Shown one piece after another: positions 49,300 to 60,152 of a stretch of 64,000 nucleotides of DNA; the stretch's first letter is position 1; every line of letters begins with the position of its first letter. The notes below the pieces were generated by a model. The model was not told the DNA's origin, ran no database searches, and saw nothing but the letters and a program-made list of their open reading frames with translations. This stretch comes from Parietichytrium sp. I65-24A. Taxonomy: Eukaryota; Sar; Bigyra; Thraustochytrida; Thraustochytriidae. Made by a program: the position numbers and the translations under genes. The stretch lies in assembly GCA_012862575.1 (NCBI GenBank), contig BLSF01000068.1, positions 124,001-188,000 of the forward strand, given 5' to 3'.

Positions 49300-52183
49300 T
49301 CGCTCTTGCGTTTTCTACTGAACAACCCTTGGCTCTACACATGCGTCGGTACAAATTGTACACTTGGCGCCAATTGTGGAACGTGGAAAACGTGGAACGC
49401 CGAGTCATATAGCTGATCCCAGAGGTCTCCTCAACAATCATTGAACGGTGCGCACTGGAGAAAGGGAGAGAGAGAGGCGGAAAGGATGGAAAATGAATAC
49501 AAATGAGTGAATGAGGTGAGTGAGGGGAGGCCGCGCATTTCAAGCGCAACCAAAGGCAATCACTCTCACCCTCTCACCCTCACTCACTCCACTCACTCGC
49601 TCACGTCTCCTACGCGCCTAGTATCTCAGATTCCTGACTCTCGAGATCTCCAGAGTAGACATGCATTCCGGTTGAGACTCTTGACTGCGAATATCAGTGA
49701 ACTTGAAATGTGAATGTGCATTCACTCTCCGCTTCCTGTTTACTCGTTGGCAACCGACTTTAATTTTCGAATATAACAGCGAGCGAAATTTGGATCGTTC
49801 AAGCTCTGCCAAACTTGACCAACAAAGCACAAACAAAGACGACGAGTCTCAATGCCGGTCCGCATGTCCGAGTTCACATTTGCATTACATCTGCATTTGC
49901 ATTTGCGTTCACTGTCAATTCACAACGTTTCCTGGAGGCCACGCTTTTACTAGTACGCTCCAAAAAGCGTTTCAAGTCATCATCTATCAATTCTGAGACG
50001 TGAGATCTGACTTTTATCCTTCACGCTCGACGAGAAAGAGGGATAAAGGTTCACATCTCTTCGGGCGCAATAAGCCTGTCTCCAACGCACTCTTCGAACT
50101 CGTTAGAGTCACCAAAAAATTAAAAAGAATGGAAATAGAAAAATGGAAAAATGGTCAAGTTGTCTCGTCTGTGTTTGCAACTCTTTTCGTGACCCAACTC
50201 TTGACCCTAACAATTCCCTACTACTACTTATCCCCCACGGATGGCCCTCTTCGTGCAAGGTACACACAATATCTTATCTTATTTACTAAATGATGGTTAG
50301 GATCGGTCAGATTCCCAGCGTAGGAGGTGGCCTAGCCAGGGTAGTGTTGACTTGAGCGCTATGGTTTACAGTAGGTCCAGGTGTCTAATTATTTGGACTC
50401 CCGAGTATCTTGAGTATTGGCAAACGAGATTGAGTGCTAGTGTTTCGAGTGGGGGATATTACTGGTGTCTAGCTTATAGTTGAATAAGGAGTTGGAAAAC
50501 GTTGTTCTTGAATGATAAGGCGCTCGAAGGGACCTCGTTTCTGCTTCTCTTTGGCCTCTTCTTGTTGATTGATTGATCAAGATTGATTGACCAAACTTTC
50601 TTGCTTTTTTATTCTATTTCGACGAAAACAAAGTCAACCAAACAACCATTGAAGATCTCATTTCTATCGCATCGATTCGTGCTCACAGTTAGAAGCTTGC
50701 ACGCGAGAGACGAACTATCCTGCTGACATCTGCTGACTGTGAAACAAACAGGTCTTTCCAATGATTTGATTCGTCAGAGTTTGCCTCTGCCATCGGCCGT
50801 GCTTCGACGAACGAGAATAAAGGCCGAGTCGAAGAGCGACGTGTGAGACCCGGCAAGCGTCTCAAGGAGGGATCACAATAGAGATCAGAGATTAGAGATC
50901 AGAGTTGAATGTTGAGAGTTGAGAGTTGAACTCTCGGGTTAGCTGTGCGGCGTCTGCGTGTGTGTGTGTGTGTTGGCATGTGTTGGCTCTTGACGGTAGA
51001 GACGACGGGGGCGGTTCTCTTGCACGCATTTGTGCAGCAGTGGATGATGGGCACGTGGTCACGAGGGACAAAGAGTGTAGTTGATGGGATGCGCTGATTC
51101 GCCATCTCCCGTACTCTCCCCTCGCCTCTTCCGAAAATGCCATTGTTTTCGGTGGTTGAGTGGTCGTGGATGCTCACTTTCGCAAATGTACCAGGATTTC
51201 GAATCCCGTACTTGAAGAGCGGCTTTCACGAGGCATGTGAACGCGGACTTTTGAGGACTTGAATGTCTCGTTGCACGTTGATGCATTGATGAGCGAGGAA
51301 GTCAATACACAACGCTCACTGTTTTGCATGTTTCGATAGACGCTCACAGTCCCGCCTTCGCTCGCGTGATGGGCTGACTGCGAAAAGTGGGTGGATTCGG
51401 AGACTTGATCATGATTTACAACTTATTTTGTCAACGTTCTTCTACATGTGAGCGGATGAACCCTTCCATTTGTTCTGCCGATCTGTAGGAACCGCTTCGA
51501 TGCGCGAGTCGTCAGGGTCTCGAGGCCTACTGGTTGCGCTTGTACCATGCCCATGGTGGTTCCATCGCTATGTTGTTGCGTGCTTTTGTGCCTCTCGCCG
51601 ACAACCGTCCCGTAAATCAGGTGACCGACGTGGAGACATCGTGAGTATAAACGCAGGCTCGCTGTAGTTCTGTTGGTTTGGTGATTGATGAATGCTTCTT
51701 GCACCTCTCTTCGATTGCCGTTCCGGCAAACCAGGTGATCGATGTGGCGGCCTGCACCACGATGGGTTAGGTGTTTTTTGATAAGAAGTCCTGCACCTGA
51801 AAACAGTGCACTGCTTGCAAGCTGTGCTCAAGGAGCGTCAAACCGAATCATGATATCGCACTGAAATACCCCCATGCTCTGAAGCGCTCAACGAGTTGCG
51901 AACGCGCACACAACCAAGAAGCGTCGCTCCTGAACCCGAACTCGCCTCCCTTCAGGCGAGCGCTGCTCTCCTGCGCTGAATCGATCGGTAGACCCGCTGA
52001 AAAGAACAATCTCTCGTTGGTGCAACGCAGCACTCTACAAGGGCTAAAATAAATAATTGTGTTAAAAGTTTTGATGTTCAGCGGTCGGGGCAGTATCGCC
52101 GACCTCGCGTTTGGCTGCCTGGCAAACTCTTGGGTAGTGTTTGCTGCTGCGAGTTTGGAAAGAATGCAAGACGAATAAACAGT
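49300..52183. other. Long non-coding gap
   Basis: 2.9 kb. Contains CACTCACCCTCACTCACTCC-type repeats (about 49561-49605), GCATTTGCATTTGCGTTC (about 49892-49910), 10-mer copies at 49908-49917 and 50734-50743, a TACTAGTA palindrome (49948-49955), TTGATTGATTGATCAAGATTGATTG (about 50563-50590), AGAGATCAGAGATTAGAGATCAGAG (about 50879-50904), (GT)n at about 50957-50972 and the imperfect repeat at 51591-51747. No gene was recognised. Confidence 0.5.
51591..51747. repeat. Imperfect direct repeat pair, about 44 bp each
   Basis: 51591-51634 and 51704-51747 share the pattern CCTCTC, then CCGT/CCGTT, then AAAYCAGGTGAYCGAYGTGG, with substitutions in between. The similarity extends leftwards by about 15 bp. 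It lies in non-coding DNA and could be a diverged tandem duplication. Confidence 0.5.
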
Positions 52184-52372
52184 CTACATCTTGGAGCGCA
52201 AGTCCTTCTGGCAGTTGCCGACGTTGATGAGGGTCTTGGAGCGAAAGAATTCCAACACCTTCTTCTCGCGCAGCGCGCTGCCAATCTTCTCCGCACCGTT
52301 GGTCACTTGCTCCTTCGAGCGGAAGCTCTTGGTCTCATTGACCTTGACGGCCACCAAACTCTTGTTTTCCAT
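52184..52372 (-). CDS. Small 62-aa hypothetical protein
   Basis: ATG at 52372, TAG stop at 52184. MENKSLVAVKVNETKSFRSK leads into a charged helical segment, NGAEKIGSALREKKVLEFF, then RSKTLINVGNCQKDLRSKM. Codon choice (AAG, GGC, CTC, ATC rich) resembles the confirmed genes and contrasts with the surrounding repeat-rich DNA. A TTCACAGTCA copy lies about 81-90 bp upstream. No family was recognised. It could be a complete small protein or the last exon of a longer one. Confidence 0.45.
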   Translation of the reverse strand: MENKSLVAVKVNETKSFRSKEQVTNGAEKIGSALREKKVLEFFRSKTLINVGNCQKDLRSKM

Positions 52373-53897
52373 GCTGTCCACTCTCCACTCTCCGCGAGAC
52401 GCTGGCCTTCACCGCTCTCTTCACTGACTGACTGACTCACGTTCGCACTCAATTCACAGTCAACAGGTTTTGGGTTTGCCAACTCGTTGTTGTCTCAGAG
52501 CTTTCGAGTTGAGCCTGCCTGGTAAGACTGAGCGGACAACGTACTATTAAAACTGAACGTGCTAGTATAAAAGGCTCTCTATTGTTGCTTGTGCACAAAG
52601 ATTTGGTTTCATTGGCGAGCGAATCGACCACTAAACTTCTGAACTCTGAGTAATTTACATTTCTGAATCCTGACAATTATGACTACTATTACAATTGTGA
52701 ACTGATTTTAATGATTTTACTTCAGTTAAAAAACAACCGAAACAAAATGACTGGAAACTTTTGCTACGCACGCGGGAAGTCGAGCGGGAGGCGCGCCAAC
52801 TTGGAGAAGGCCGTCCTTCTTTCCGTCTCTCTCCTCTGCCACGATACAGATGTATGTAAATAGCCTACGCCTGCCCTCTCTCTCACTGTCGATCGTTACT
52901 ACTAGTACCCGTGGGCAGAAGGAACTTTCTCAATCTCAACGAGAAAGAAAACGGCGCGAGGTTACGAGAATGAGAGTCTCCAGCGAGCTAGTCTGGAGAG
53001 CGACCAAAAGAAAAAGGACTTGTTTCCGAGCCAACAGTATTTGCATTGCAGACCACGCAGGCGTCTTGCTTCTTTGGCCAGCTTGTTCGTTTAGAATTCA
53101 GAATTGGAGGTGAATTGGACACCGGAGAGAGTGTTTTCCAAGAGGCTCTCTTCACATTTTCCCTCCCTTCTCAAGAAGCGAAGGGTTTCTCTCTCTCTCT
53201 CTCTCTCTTTCTGATCTTTCCAAACCACGAAGAAAAGTACTCACAGTCAGTACCACAAAGCAACAAAGTTTCAAGGCCAGTCTGAAAAATGGAAGCAGCA
53301 GCAAATTGGTTGGACTGCGATGTGGTCTCCGAGAGACAGAGAAGTTGAGCGAGGCGGAGACGTAGCCGCAGCAGTCATTGGCAGCCTCGAAATCCTCGAA
53401 CGGCAACAAGTGGGAGCACTCACGGTCAGTACTCACAGCGCGCGCGTTATTGTTACTTTTTCGAAAGAGCTACAGGATGCTATAGATAGCGTGGCCCCAA
53501 GCGAGGTACTGAACTGAGTATCAGATGTAGCAGGTGTCTCTCTCTGTCCAAGCTGAGATTCTCTGTGCGCGGGTAGCGCGGGTAGAGCCTCTGAGAGAGC
53601 TCTGACAGTGAGTCTGATTCACTGCAAACAGTATCCTCCTCTTTCCATCTCTCTTCTCTCCGTCTGTGAAGTCCATGAGTTTATTCATTTTGTCCATTGT
53701 GGACACAGAGCCAGAGCTGCGTTAAGTTATTTTGCCACTGTATTGTGCAGTACCAGTACTTGTACTGCTGCGCTTCGGAAGCAAGTAGCCTCATTTTTTC
53801 TTCACGTTTCGTTTTCTCGCGAGAACGCGTGACCGCGAAACTACGAACTAACTTATAGAATGTATTTGCTTTGACTGTGAATTAACTTAATGCTGAA

Positions 53898-53932
<35 letters not shown>

Positions 53933-54980
53933 GAGGCTCCACTGCACAAGGTTTGGCTCCACTGCACAAGTTTCTCTCGTTTCCTTTGTGATCCTTTGAG
54001 CATAACTTCTTCTCATGTTAAAGGGAGGAGCTCTCCGCTTTCCGCCGCCAGTCCGGTAACATTTCGCCAGCGCGTAGGCCTCGGTCATGAGACACCGGGT
54101 CGTGTAAGACCCAGCCGGCGCGCGGTGAGGGATTTGTGCCCGAGGGCGGAGCACACTTGTCGGTTGCATGATGCGAGTGTTACACGCCACGGGCGGATCC
54201 ATGGGAGTGAAGAGTCAGTACCGCGTGGTCTGGTAACAAGTGCACGCGTGCAGGGAGTTGGCGAAATGGGAGCGACCATCTCCCAAAATATGGCGAAAGA
54301 GGGTAGGAGATTAGCGGAATTGTAGTATGTTTTGTGTTTTCTTCTTCTGCTACTTCTGCTATTCGTTTCGATTGCGTTGAGCCTCTTCTTTGTTTTCGTT
54401 CGATCCATCAGATCAATCGATTGAATCAGATCGATCTCATTCGACTTGCCAAAACTTTTGAAGAATCAAACCGCGGAAACAAAACAGGAATGAAATAAGC
54501 AGGAACGACAATAACGTATCGCCAGAAGTTAGAATAAGTAATTGCTCACATCGGAAATACTGGAATTTGGCATTGCAATGACTGCATTCAAGCAGACTTA
54601 CAAGGATGGTCTTCTCCTGAGAATCTCTGCGATTGCGATTGCGATTGCGATTGCGATCCTTCGTTGAGCAGAGAAAATAGTAGAACACAGATTGACTGTG
54701 AGAATAAATTCGACAATCGAGAAATTTCGCGTCTCAGATCAACCGACAAAAAGAACTGATCAGGGAAGTGTTCGCGAGCTACTCTTTTGTTCCTTGAGGG
54801 ATATCATGGACTTTGCAATTGATGCATGCCATAAAATTAATTTGGTGGACTCGCATGGCTGGTGTATGAAGATCAGAGATTGTCAGACGAATGAAGTGAA
54901 TGATTGAGAAAATTGTTGGACGATTTGTGAGCAGGTACAGTATATGATCAAGAGATGAGATGGACGCCCGTGGTCTTCCT
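52373..54980. other. Long non-coding gap with the densest motif cluster
   Basis: 2.6 kb with six copies of the dispersed 10-mer (52453, 53240, 53603, 53872, 54693 and the near-match at about 53422), a TACTAGTA palindrome (52900-52907), (CT)n at about 53188-53210, (GAAA)n at about 53896-53931, (GCGATT)n at about 54628-54657 and the GC-rich block at about 54040-54270. No convincing protein gene was seen. Confidence 0.55.
54040..54270. other. GC-rich, hairpin-rich block; candidate structured RNA
   Basis: Sharp compositional contrast to the flanking AT-rich/microsatellite DNA. Visible stems: GGGTC/GACCC around 54107-54124 (loop GTGTAA) and CGCGTG/CACGCG around 54226-54252. No match to U-snRNA, RNase P, SRP, tRNA or 5S signatures could be recognised, and the plus-strand frame across it has no domain. 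Strand and ends are unknown. Confidence 0.25.
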
Positions 54981-56966
54981 TCACTCCATGGAACCAAGCG
55001 ATGTGAGCGTTCGCTGCCAATCGTCTGCATACACAAACTTTGAGCTGCCACCTAACTGGCCACTCGGAGCTGGGCTGCCTTCCAAAGAGAGTAGCTCGGG
55101 GTCTTCGTCATCTGCAGTTACCGGGGTCCGTGGTTGCGGAAGACTTCCTCGAGAACTGTTCACTGAGGCCAAAGGTTGAAAGTTTTCGTTCTCGGTTCTA
55201 GCCTGAGCATCGATCTTGCTCTCTGCTGGTGTCGGCGTCGGCGTCCGCGCTTCGTCTCCATATGGCTCCTCAGCGGGTTCGAGCTCTTCAACTGCTTGGA
55301 AAACTTCCTCTCGCGAAGCCCGCACGACTCCCAGAGTTACCATGGTCCCACCCTTTGCCAGGGCTTTCCGAACCTGCTCGCACGTAGGGGGCTCAATATC
55401 ATTCAGCACCGCTTTCACATCCAGTGGGCTGCTCTTCAGCATCCCCTTCACCTTGGCAACAGCCTTCTTTGCACTAAAACCACCAAGGGCAATAATAAGA
55501 TCTCCTTCACAGAGATTCCGTCTATCATCTTGCACGAAACTCTTCCCCACTTTCTTCACGACACAGCAGAATTCGTATACAGATTCGACTTCGATGCAAA
55601 ACTTCCCGGCTGCATTTCTTTTCAAGGTACATTCCTGCACGATTTGGTTGCTAGCTACTGCCGTTCGACTCGACCCTACAGACATTCTGGAACGCGACCT
55701 ACTCTTCGCCGTGCGCTCACGAGGAGTGCCCTCTTCCACAGCGTTGGTACCCAACGTTTTCCTCCGAGAACCTTTGCGATTTCTGGCCGACCCGGACACA
55801 GAACCCTCCTTCCTGGCACTGGCCGCCCCTTCATTGTCTGTAGAGTCAGGTCCTGGGGTGCGACGCTGCAGGTCTTGCATGAGCATTGCCTGTTCGTGAA
55901 GCAACCGTTTCTGTTCCTCTACCTGCTCCCGCAGTGCCTGGATCTCGCCGTTCAACCCGCCTGGATTTGACGACTGTTCAGATGTAACCGCCCCTTCGCT
56001 CTCTGCTGAGGCCTCTCTGCTGTCCAAAACATCTACACTATGCTCTTGCACTCTTGCGGAGGGGGCGCTCGACACCACCGGCTCCGAGCCGTGCTTGAAG
56101 GAAGTTGCTGCTGCACGCTCTGGAGTCGGACTTTGCAAACTAAGCGGAGGTGCCTTCTTTGGTTCGGGGCGATTTCGGAAAAAATAATTCCCCTCTTCCT
56201 CGTCCTCCACTCTGGTCGGTTGCCGGTGCCTCTGGGCCTGCCGCGTGGTTTCATTCGGCTGATTTTTTGCCTCTTTGAGAGCCATTTGCTCTTGCAGCAA
56301 CTTGCGTGTTCTCTCCTGCTCTCGCCTCTTCTTCAAAATTGCCTCTTGTTTCCAGGGAAACAATTTCGCAAAGTCTTCACCGAGATCTTCATTGGGGGTC
56401 TCTGCTGTACTCGTGCTAAGCATCACCTTGCGCTGCTCAGAAACGAAGCGGTTGCCATATCGCGCGCTTTCGAGCGTGCCGCACTCGACGCTTTGTGTCG
56501 CCTCGCTTGTGTCGGCTTGTCGCATGCGCCCCCGCGCAGACAGCCGTGCCTCGTCCTCGCCGCCATTGTTCTGTGAGTTTTCTTTTTTCTGGCGAATCTG
56601 TTCGGAGAGGATGTCCCTCATCTCCTGCTGTTTTTTTTGCTTCAACAGAATTTCGTCTTGCTTCCACTGAAACTTCTTATTGAAAGACGAGTCCGCCTCT
56701 TGATTCGGGAACGAAGCGGCTCCGCTTCCACTGATGCCATCTGCATACCTTTCGCGATCGTCGGCTTCGTCATGAAGTAGCTCACTGGTAGTTTTCCGCT
56801 GCCGGGCCGATCTCATTTGGCCAAAGTCCAACTTTTGAGAGCTCTTCTCCCGCACCTGCTGCTCCAATGCCTCTCGCACGCGAGCTTGCTCTTGCTGCTT
56901 CTTTAATATTTCATCGCGCTGCCAATCTTCAAGACGGTCAAACTGAAATCGCGCATGACGGTCCAT
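54981..56966 (-). CDS. Coiled-coil protein with three Trp-containing repeats and a PDZ-like domain
   Basis: 661 aa from the ATG at 56966; a stop lies in frame further upstream. The N-terminal third has three spaced copies of a charged helical motif, W-x-x-(D/E)-x-I-L-x-K-x-x-x-Q-x-x-x-R: RLEDWQRDEILKKQQEQARV (about 11), KFQWKQDEILLKQKKQQEMR (about 98) and LFPWKQEAILKKRREQERTR (about 205). Low-complexity linkers separate them. A further coiled coil (LREQVEEQKRLLHEQAMLMQ) and a basic Ser-rich region follow. Residues about 443-520 resemble a PDZ domain: CTLKRNAAGKFCIEVESV..VVKKVGKS..LCEGDLIIALGGFSA. The C-terminus is Pro/Ser-rich. The overall style is that of cytoskeletal or centrosomal scaffolds. 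No specific family was recognised. It is divergent from the methyltransferase gene. Confidence 0.75.
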   Translation of the reverse strand: MDRHARFQFDRLEDWQRDEILKKQQEQARVREALEQQVREKSSQKLDFGQMRSARQRKTTSELLHDEADDRERYADGISGSGAASFPNQEADSSFNKKFQWKQDEILLKQKKQQEMRDILSEQIRQKKENSQNNGGEDEARLSARGRMRQADTSEATQSVECGTLESARYGNRFVSEQRKVMLSTSTAETPNEDLGEDFAKLFPWKQEAILKKRREQERTRKLLQEQMALKEAKNQPNETTRQAQRHRQPTRVEDEEEGNYFFRNRPEPKKAPPLSLQSPTPERAAATSFKHGSEPVVSSAPSARVQEHSVDVLDSREASAESEGAVTSEQSSNPGGLNGEIQALREQVEEQKRLLHEQAMLMQDLQRRTPGPDSTDNEGAASARKEGSVSGSARNRKGSRRKTLGTNAVEEGTPRERTAKSRSRSRMSVGSSRTAVASNQIVQECTLKRNAAGKFCIEVESVYEFCCVVKKVGKSFVQDDRRNLCEGDLIIALGGFSAKKAVAKVKGMLKSSPLDVKAVLNDIEPPTCEQVRKALAKGGTMVTLGVVRASREEVFQAVEELEPAEEPYGDEARTPTPTPAESKIDAQARTENENFQPLASVNSSRGSLPQPRTPVTADDEDPELLSLEGSPAPSGQLGGSSKFVYADDWQRTLTSLGSME

Positions 56967-58622
56967 CACCGTTTTGAGTGCTATGTCTATCCACCGTGCC
57001 CAACGACCAATATGAGCGGGGCAGTGCTCTACCAGACAGGCCTCTCTGCAAAGAACGGTTAAGAGAAAGACTGCCTAGTTCACCGATTGCATCGAGACAG
57101 ATTTCCAAACCCCTGCAACTTTGCGCTGTGGAAAACCTGCAAACAACGTCAGGCACTCCCAACCAACACCGGAGCTCAGCAGCTCTCTCGTCTCCTGGAC
57201 CGAAAATCTCAGCACCGGCCAGCGCAGGAATAAGACCGTCCCGTCCGTTCGCAGATATCGCCACTTGCCACCCGCAAAGCGCTTAAACACTTGCGAAACA
57301 GTGTGAGATGAGCCGTCTCGAGACTTTTCGGCACTTTTAACCACGCTCACTGTCAACTCAACTGCGAAGCTAGAGCTAGAGCCTCGCCCTGGGCAATGTT
57401 GCCGGCCGTATTCGCAGTCACCCAGTCTTTCCCTTTGTCCCTTTGTCCCTTTGTCCCGAGTTGGCAATGGCCGCTTACCTAACTCTCCTCTCTTACCAAC
57501 AAAACACAAACAGCTTGGCGATGGGGATGTGAACTTCAACTGATACTGACTGTGAGTACCGGTAAAACTTATACGGAGCGAAAGCGGGCCGCGAATGAGA
57601 GCGTTGAAGCATGTTGAAGCATTGTAATTGTGTAATTGATAAGTTATAATTTTACAGTTCGGGGGTTGCAAGTTGAGTTTTGGTCATGTTGAAGGACTGG
57701 AAAAGTTGAGCATGTGAGAATGTGAAATTGTGAGATTGTGAGATTGTAAAAGAGTGAGAGCTGAGAGCTGAGTCGATTGGAGTTTTCTCAAGTCTTTTGA
57801 GTTCTCGAGCGACTATTCAAAGGGTCGTTCATTGATGCTTTGCTCTTCTTTTTCGTTTCGATTGTTTCGATCGATCAATTCAATCAATCAATCAAACTAA
57901 CAATCAAAATCAAATCAGAAGAATCATCCAAACAAACTCTGTTTCTGTCACAAGAGTCACAAGTTCCCAAACCCTTTTTTTGGACGTTGGAAACTGTTGT
58001 ACTGATACATAGTAATTACTCATTTTCCGTAGAACCTTATTCAAGTTCAAGAGTTGCAGTTTTTCTCTTGCATTCATCCGAGAGCCGAAGAGCTCTTTAG
58101 TGCACAGATAAGCGTGCCTAGGTGGTGCGTAGAAGTGAACGACTCCTTGTTCTTTATAACTTTTCCGGAACGATCTGGGAATGGGTGCGAATGGCGACAG
58201 TGTTGAGAGGGGGTACTCGAGTATCTCCGAAAAGCATTAGTGCAGATATAGTTTTGCTAGTGTTTGAAACCGCCGAGGACTGACTGGGCTGCTAGCTAGT
58301 CATGTGGTAAAGTGCACGCTCTTTTAGTTAGCAAGCAAGTAGTGTTCAAGATCTTGTGAGGTTTGGAGAGCGCAGACAGAGTTGCGGGCTAAGAGGTGAA
58401 AAAGCTGCGGCAGAAGATTGGAATGGAAAGTGCTCAAATGAAGTGTTGGACGAGGAATTATTGGACTGATAATTGCTGACAGTGGATTTTGCGTCTCTTG
58501 GGAGAGAGACGCAGACGGACTTGCTCGTTTTGACAGCTTTGGAGTGCTGCGAGAAGTGCCCTTCAAAATACCTATTTTTCATTGCGTGTCATCTTCCAGA
58601 CTGGGTTCATTGCAATTGTAGA
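56967..58622. other. Divergent promoter region
   Basis: 1.7 kb containing two 10-mer copies (57346-57355, 57547-57556), a TACCGGTA palindrome (57557-57564) directly abutting the second one, CCCTTTGTCCCTTTGTCCC (about 57431-57456), GTGAAATTGTGAGATTGTGAGATTG (about 57720-57748) and TCAATCAATCAATCAA (about 57880-57895). No gene was seen. Confidence 0.55.
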
Positions 58623-60152
58623 ATGTCGTTGAATTTACAAGATTGCTCAGGGCTCGCGAGCCCAGCATCATGCGATGCTACTGCGCAAGATTTTGGAGGA
58701 AACAATCAACTGCCGCTGTCCGATGAAGGTCAGATGCATGAAATCGAGGTTCAAGGGGAGGCGGTCAACAGGAGAAAGTGGCAAGACGAATTGTGGATAA
58801 CGTTAAGGCTGGAAGTTGCCGGCTCGGATGGCAGGACAAATGTTATAGTTCGCGTGAACAAGTTAGGCTTCCCGGAGCCAATTCGCTCGTCCCTATTGCT
58901 CGGAACTCGCCTCGAGGTCTCGGGGACACCAGCAGAGGAGGTCATCACGGCGCTGGGGAAGGTCGAGTCTATAAGTGCAACAAGAGTCCGAATCCTGCGT
59001 GCAAGCTCGACATCTGGGCTCAAGGGGATCGAGCGTCTTGTGGCTGCCTGTGCCGGTGGCTTTCTTGTCGAGCAGGAACTCTACGAGGCACTCGATCTAG
59101 GATCGCCTTTGATCGTAAGAGAGCTCTGTTCCATGGAGCCGGGGAGCGAGGAATTGAAGCAGGCTGCGAGGCGGATATCGCGGCGTCTGAAAGGTTTGCC
59201 AGAGTCACAGATGCGGCTGCGGCCTCCGAAAGTGAGTATGCAGGACAAAGAGATGCTCCGGACGCTCAGCGCACCAATCACCAATATCCGGAGTGTGGAA
59301 CACGTTGATTTGATCGCAAGCGCCGAGAGTCTTCCCTGTGAGCTTGTTTACGAATCCCAAAGTCACGATGGGGTTAGCCAGCAGAGTCAGGCTTCAAGAA
59401 TCGAGTATCTTCGACTGAAGAAAGAGCCACAGATTCGTTGGATGCTGCAAGTTGTAAGGCGCATGCTCGAAGAGTTGGGCGAAGGCATGGCAAGGCCGTT
59501 AATCATCGACGTTGGATGCGGAAGAGGGGACCTTTCGCTCAATTTGGCAGCTTCTTTCCCTGAAGTAAAAGTGGTTGGTCTGGACCCGAATTCTACGTCC
59601 GTCCAAGCAGCGCGCGAACGGAGTGAAGCGAAAACATTTGCCAATCTGACATTTTACGTATCTCAGGTTGAAGATCTCGTAGGAGTTAGTAACGAGGCAG
59701 AGCCACTTTTGTCTGCTCGACTGGAGTTGGCCCAGCACCTCCAGGAGGCAAAAGGAGGTTGTTTATTCGTAGGTCTTCATGCTTGCGGAGGTCTCTCGGA
59801 CGCGATTCTCGCGCTCACGACATTGTACCCGAACTCGAGCGCAATTTGTTGCACCTGCTGCTTCCCAAAGCACCAGAAACTGCGGGAAACGATGTGTAAG
59901 GGACAGCAGTTCTGGCACAATGCACAGTCAGCGAGACTTATGCAACTTTGCGAGCTCAATGGCGACCCTGCCGTGTCACAGACGGCCATGCAGATTTTCA
60001 ACTCGCAGAGACTCGATTGGATCAGTCAATTTTGCGGAAATGTTGACTGCCGGCTATTGTCATTCTCGAGTGATTACTCACCAAGGAATCAAGTCCTGTG
60101 TGTAATTCGCCGCTCTTCAGCGTCCCTGCAGGGACGAGAATTCTCTGCGTAG
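58623..60152 (+). CDS. SAM-dependent methyltransferase (METTL25/GSTCD-like) with N-terminal OB-fold-like domain
   Basis: 509 aa from the ATG at 58623; the frame upstream has no ATG. Residues about 290-420 form a class I methyltransferase core: motif I IIDVGCGRGDLSLN (294-307), acidic VVGLDPN (318-323), and LHACGGLSDAI (385-395) followed by CCTCCFPKH (409-417). The HACG and cysteine-bearing motifs are typical of the METTL25/RRNAD1/GSTCD group (Methyltransf_32 type). The N-terminal part (about 55-126) reads as five alternating strands (WITLRLEVAG, TNVIVRVN, LLLGTRLEVSGTP, GKVESISATRVRIL), like an OB fold of the tRNA-anticodon-binding kind. Inference: an RNA methyltransferase that grips its substrate with the OB fold. 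The middle (about 135-260) is helical and unassigned. Substrate unknown. Confidence 0.8.
   Translation: MSLNLQDCSGLASPASCDATAQDFGGNNQLPLSDEGQMHEIEVQGEAVNRRKWQDELWITLRLEVAGSDGRTNVIVRVNKLGFPEPIRSSLLLGTRLEVSGTPAEEVITALGKVESISATRVRILRASSTSGLKGIERLVAACAGGFLVEQELYEALDLGSPLIVRELCSMEPGSEELKQAARRISRRLKGLPESQMRLRPPKVSMQDKEMLRTLSAPITNIRSVEHVDLIASAESLPCELVYESQSHDGVSQQSQASRIEYLRLKKEPQIRWMLQVVRRMLEELGEGMARPLIIDVGCGRGDLSLNLAASFPEVKVVGLDPNSTSVQAARERSEAKTFANLTFYVSQVEDLVGVSNEAEPLLSARLELAQHLQEAKGGCLFVGLHACGGLSDAILALTTLYPNSSAICCTCCFPKHQKLRETMCKGQQFWHNAQSARLMQLCELNGDPAVSQTAMQIFNSQRLDWISQFCGNVDCRLLSFSSDYSPRNQVLCVIRRSSASLQGREFSA

Noticed and set aside
51195-51220. GGATTTCGAATCCC as a tRNA T-arm
   Set aside because: Loop length and stem do not fit a T-arm on either strand, and no acceptor or anticodon arm was found nearby.
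53320-53517. 65-aa plus-strand frame (DVAAAVIGSLEILERQQ...)
   Set aside because: Protein-like in part, but the surrounding frames shift and no splice model was convincing.
55176-55970. 264-aa plus-strand frame
   Set aside because: Antisense shadow of the coiled-coil/PDZ-like gene; no recognisable domain.
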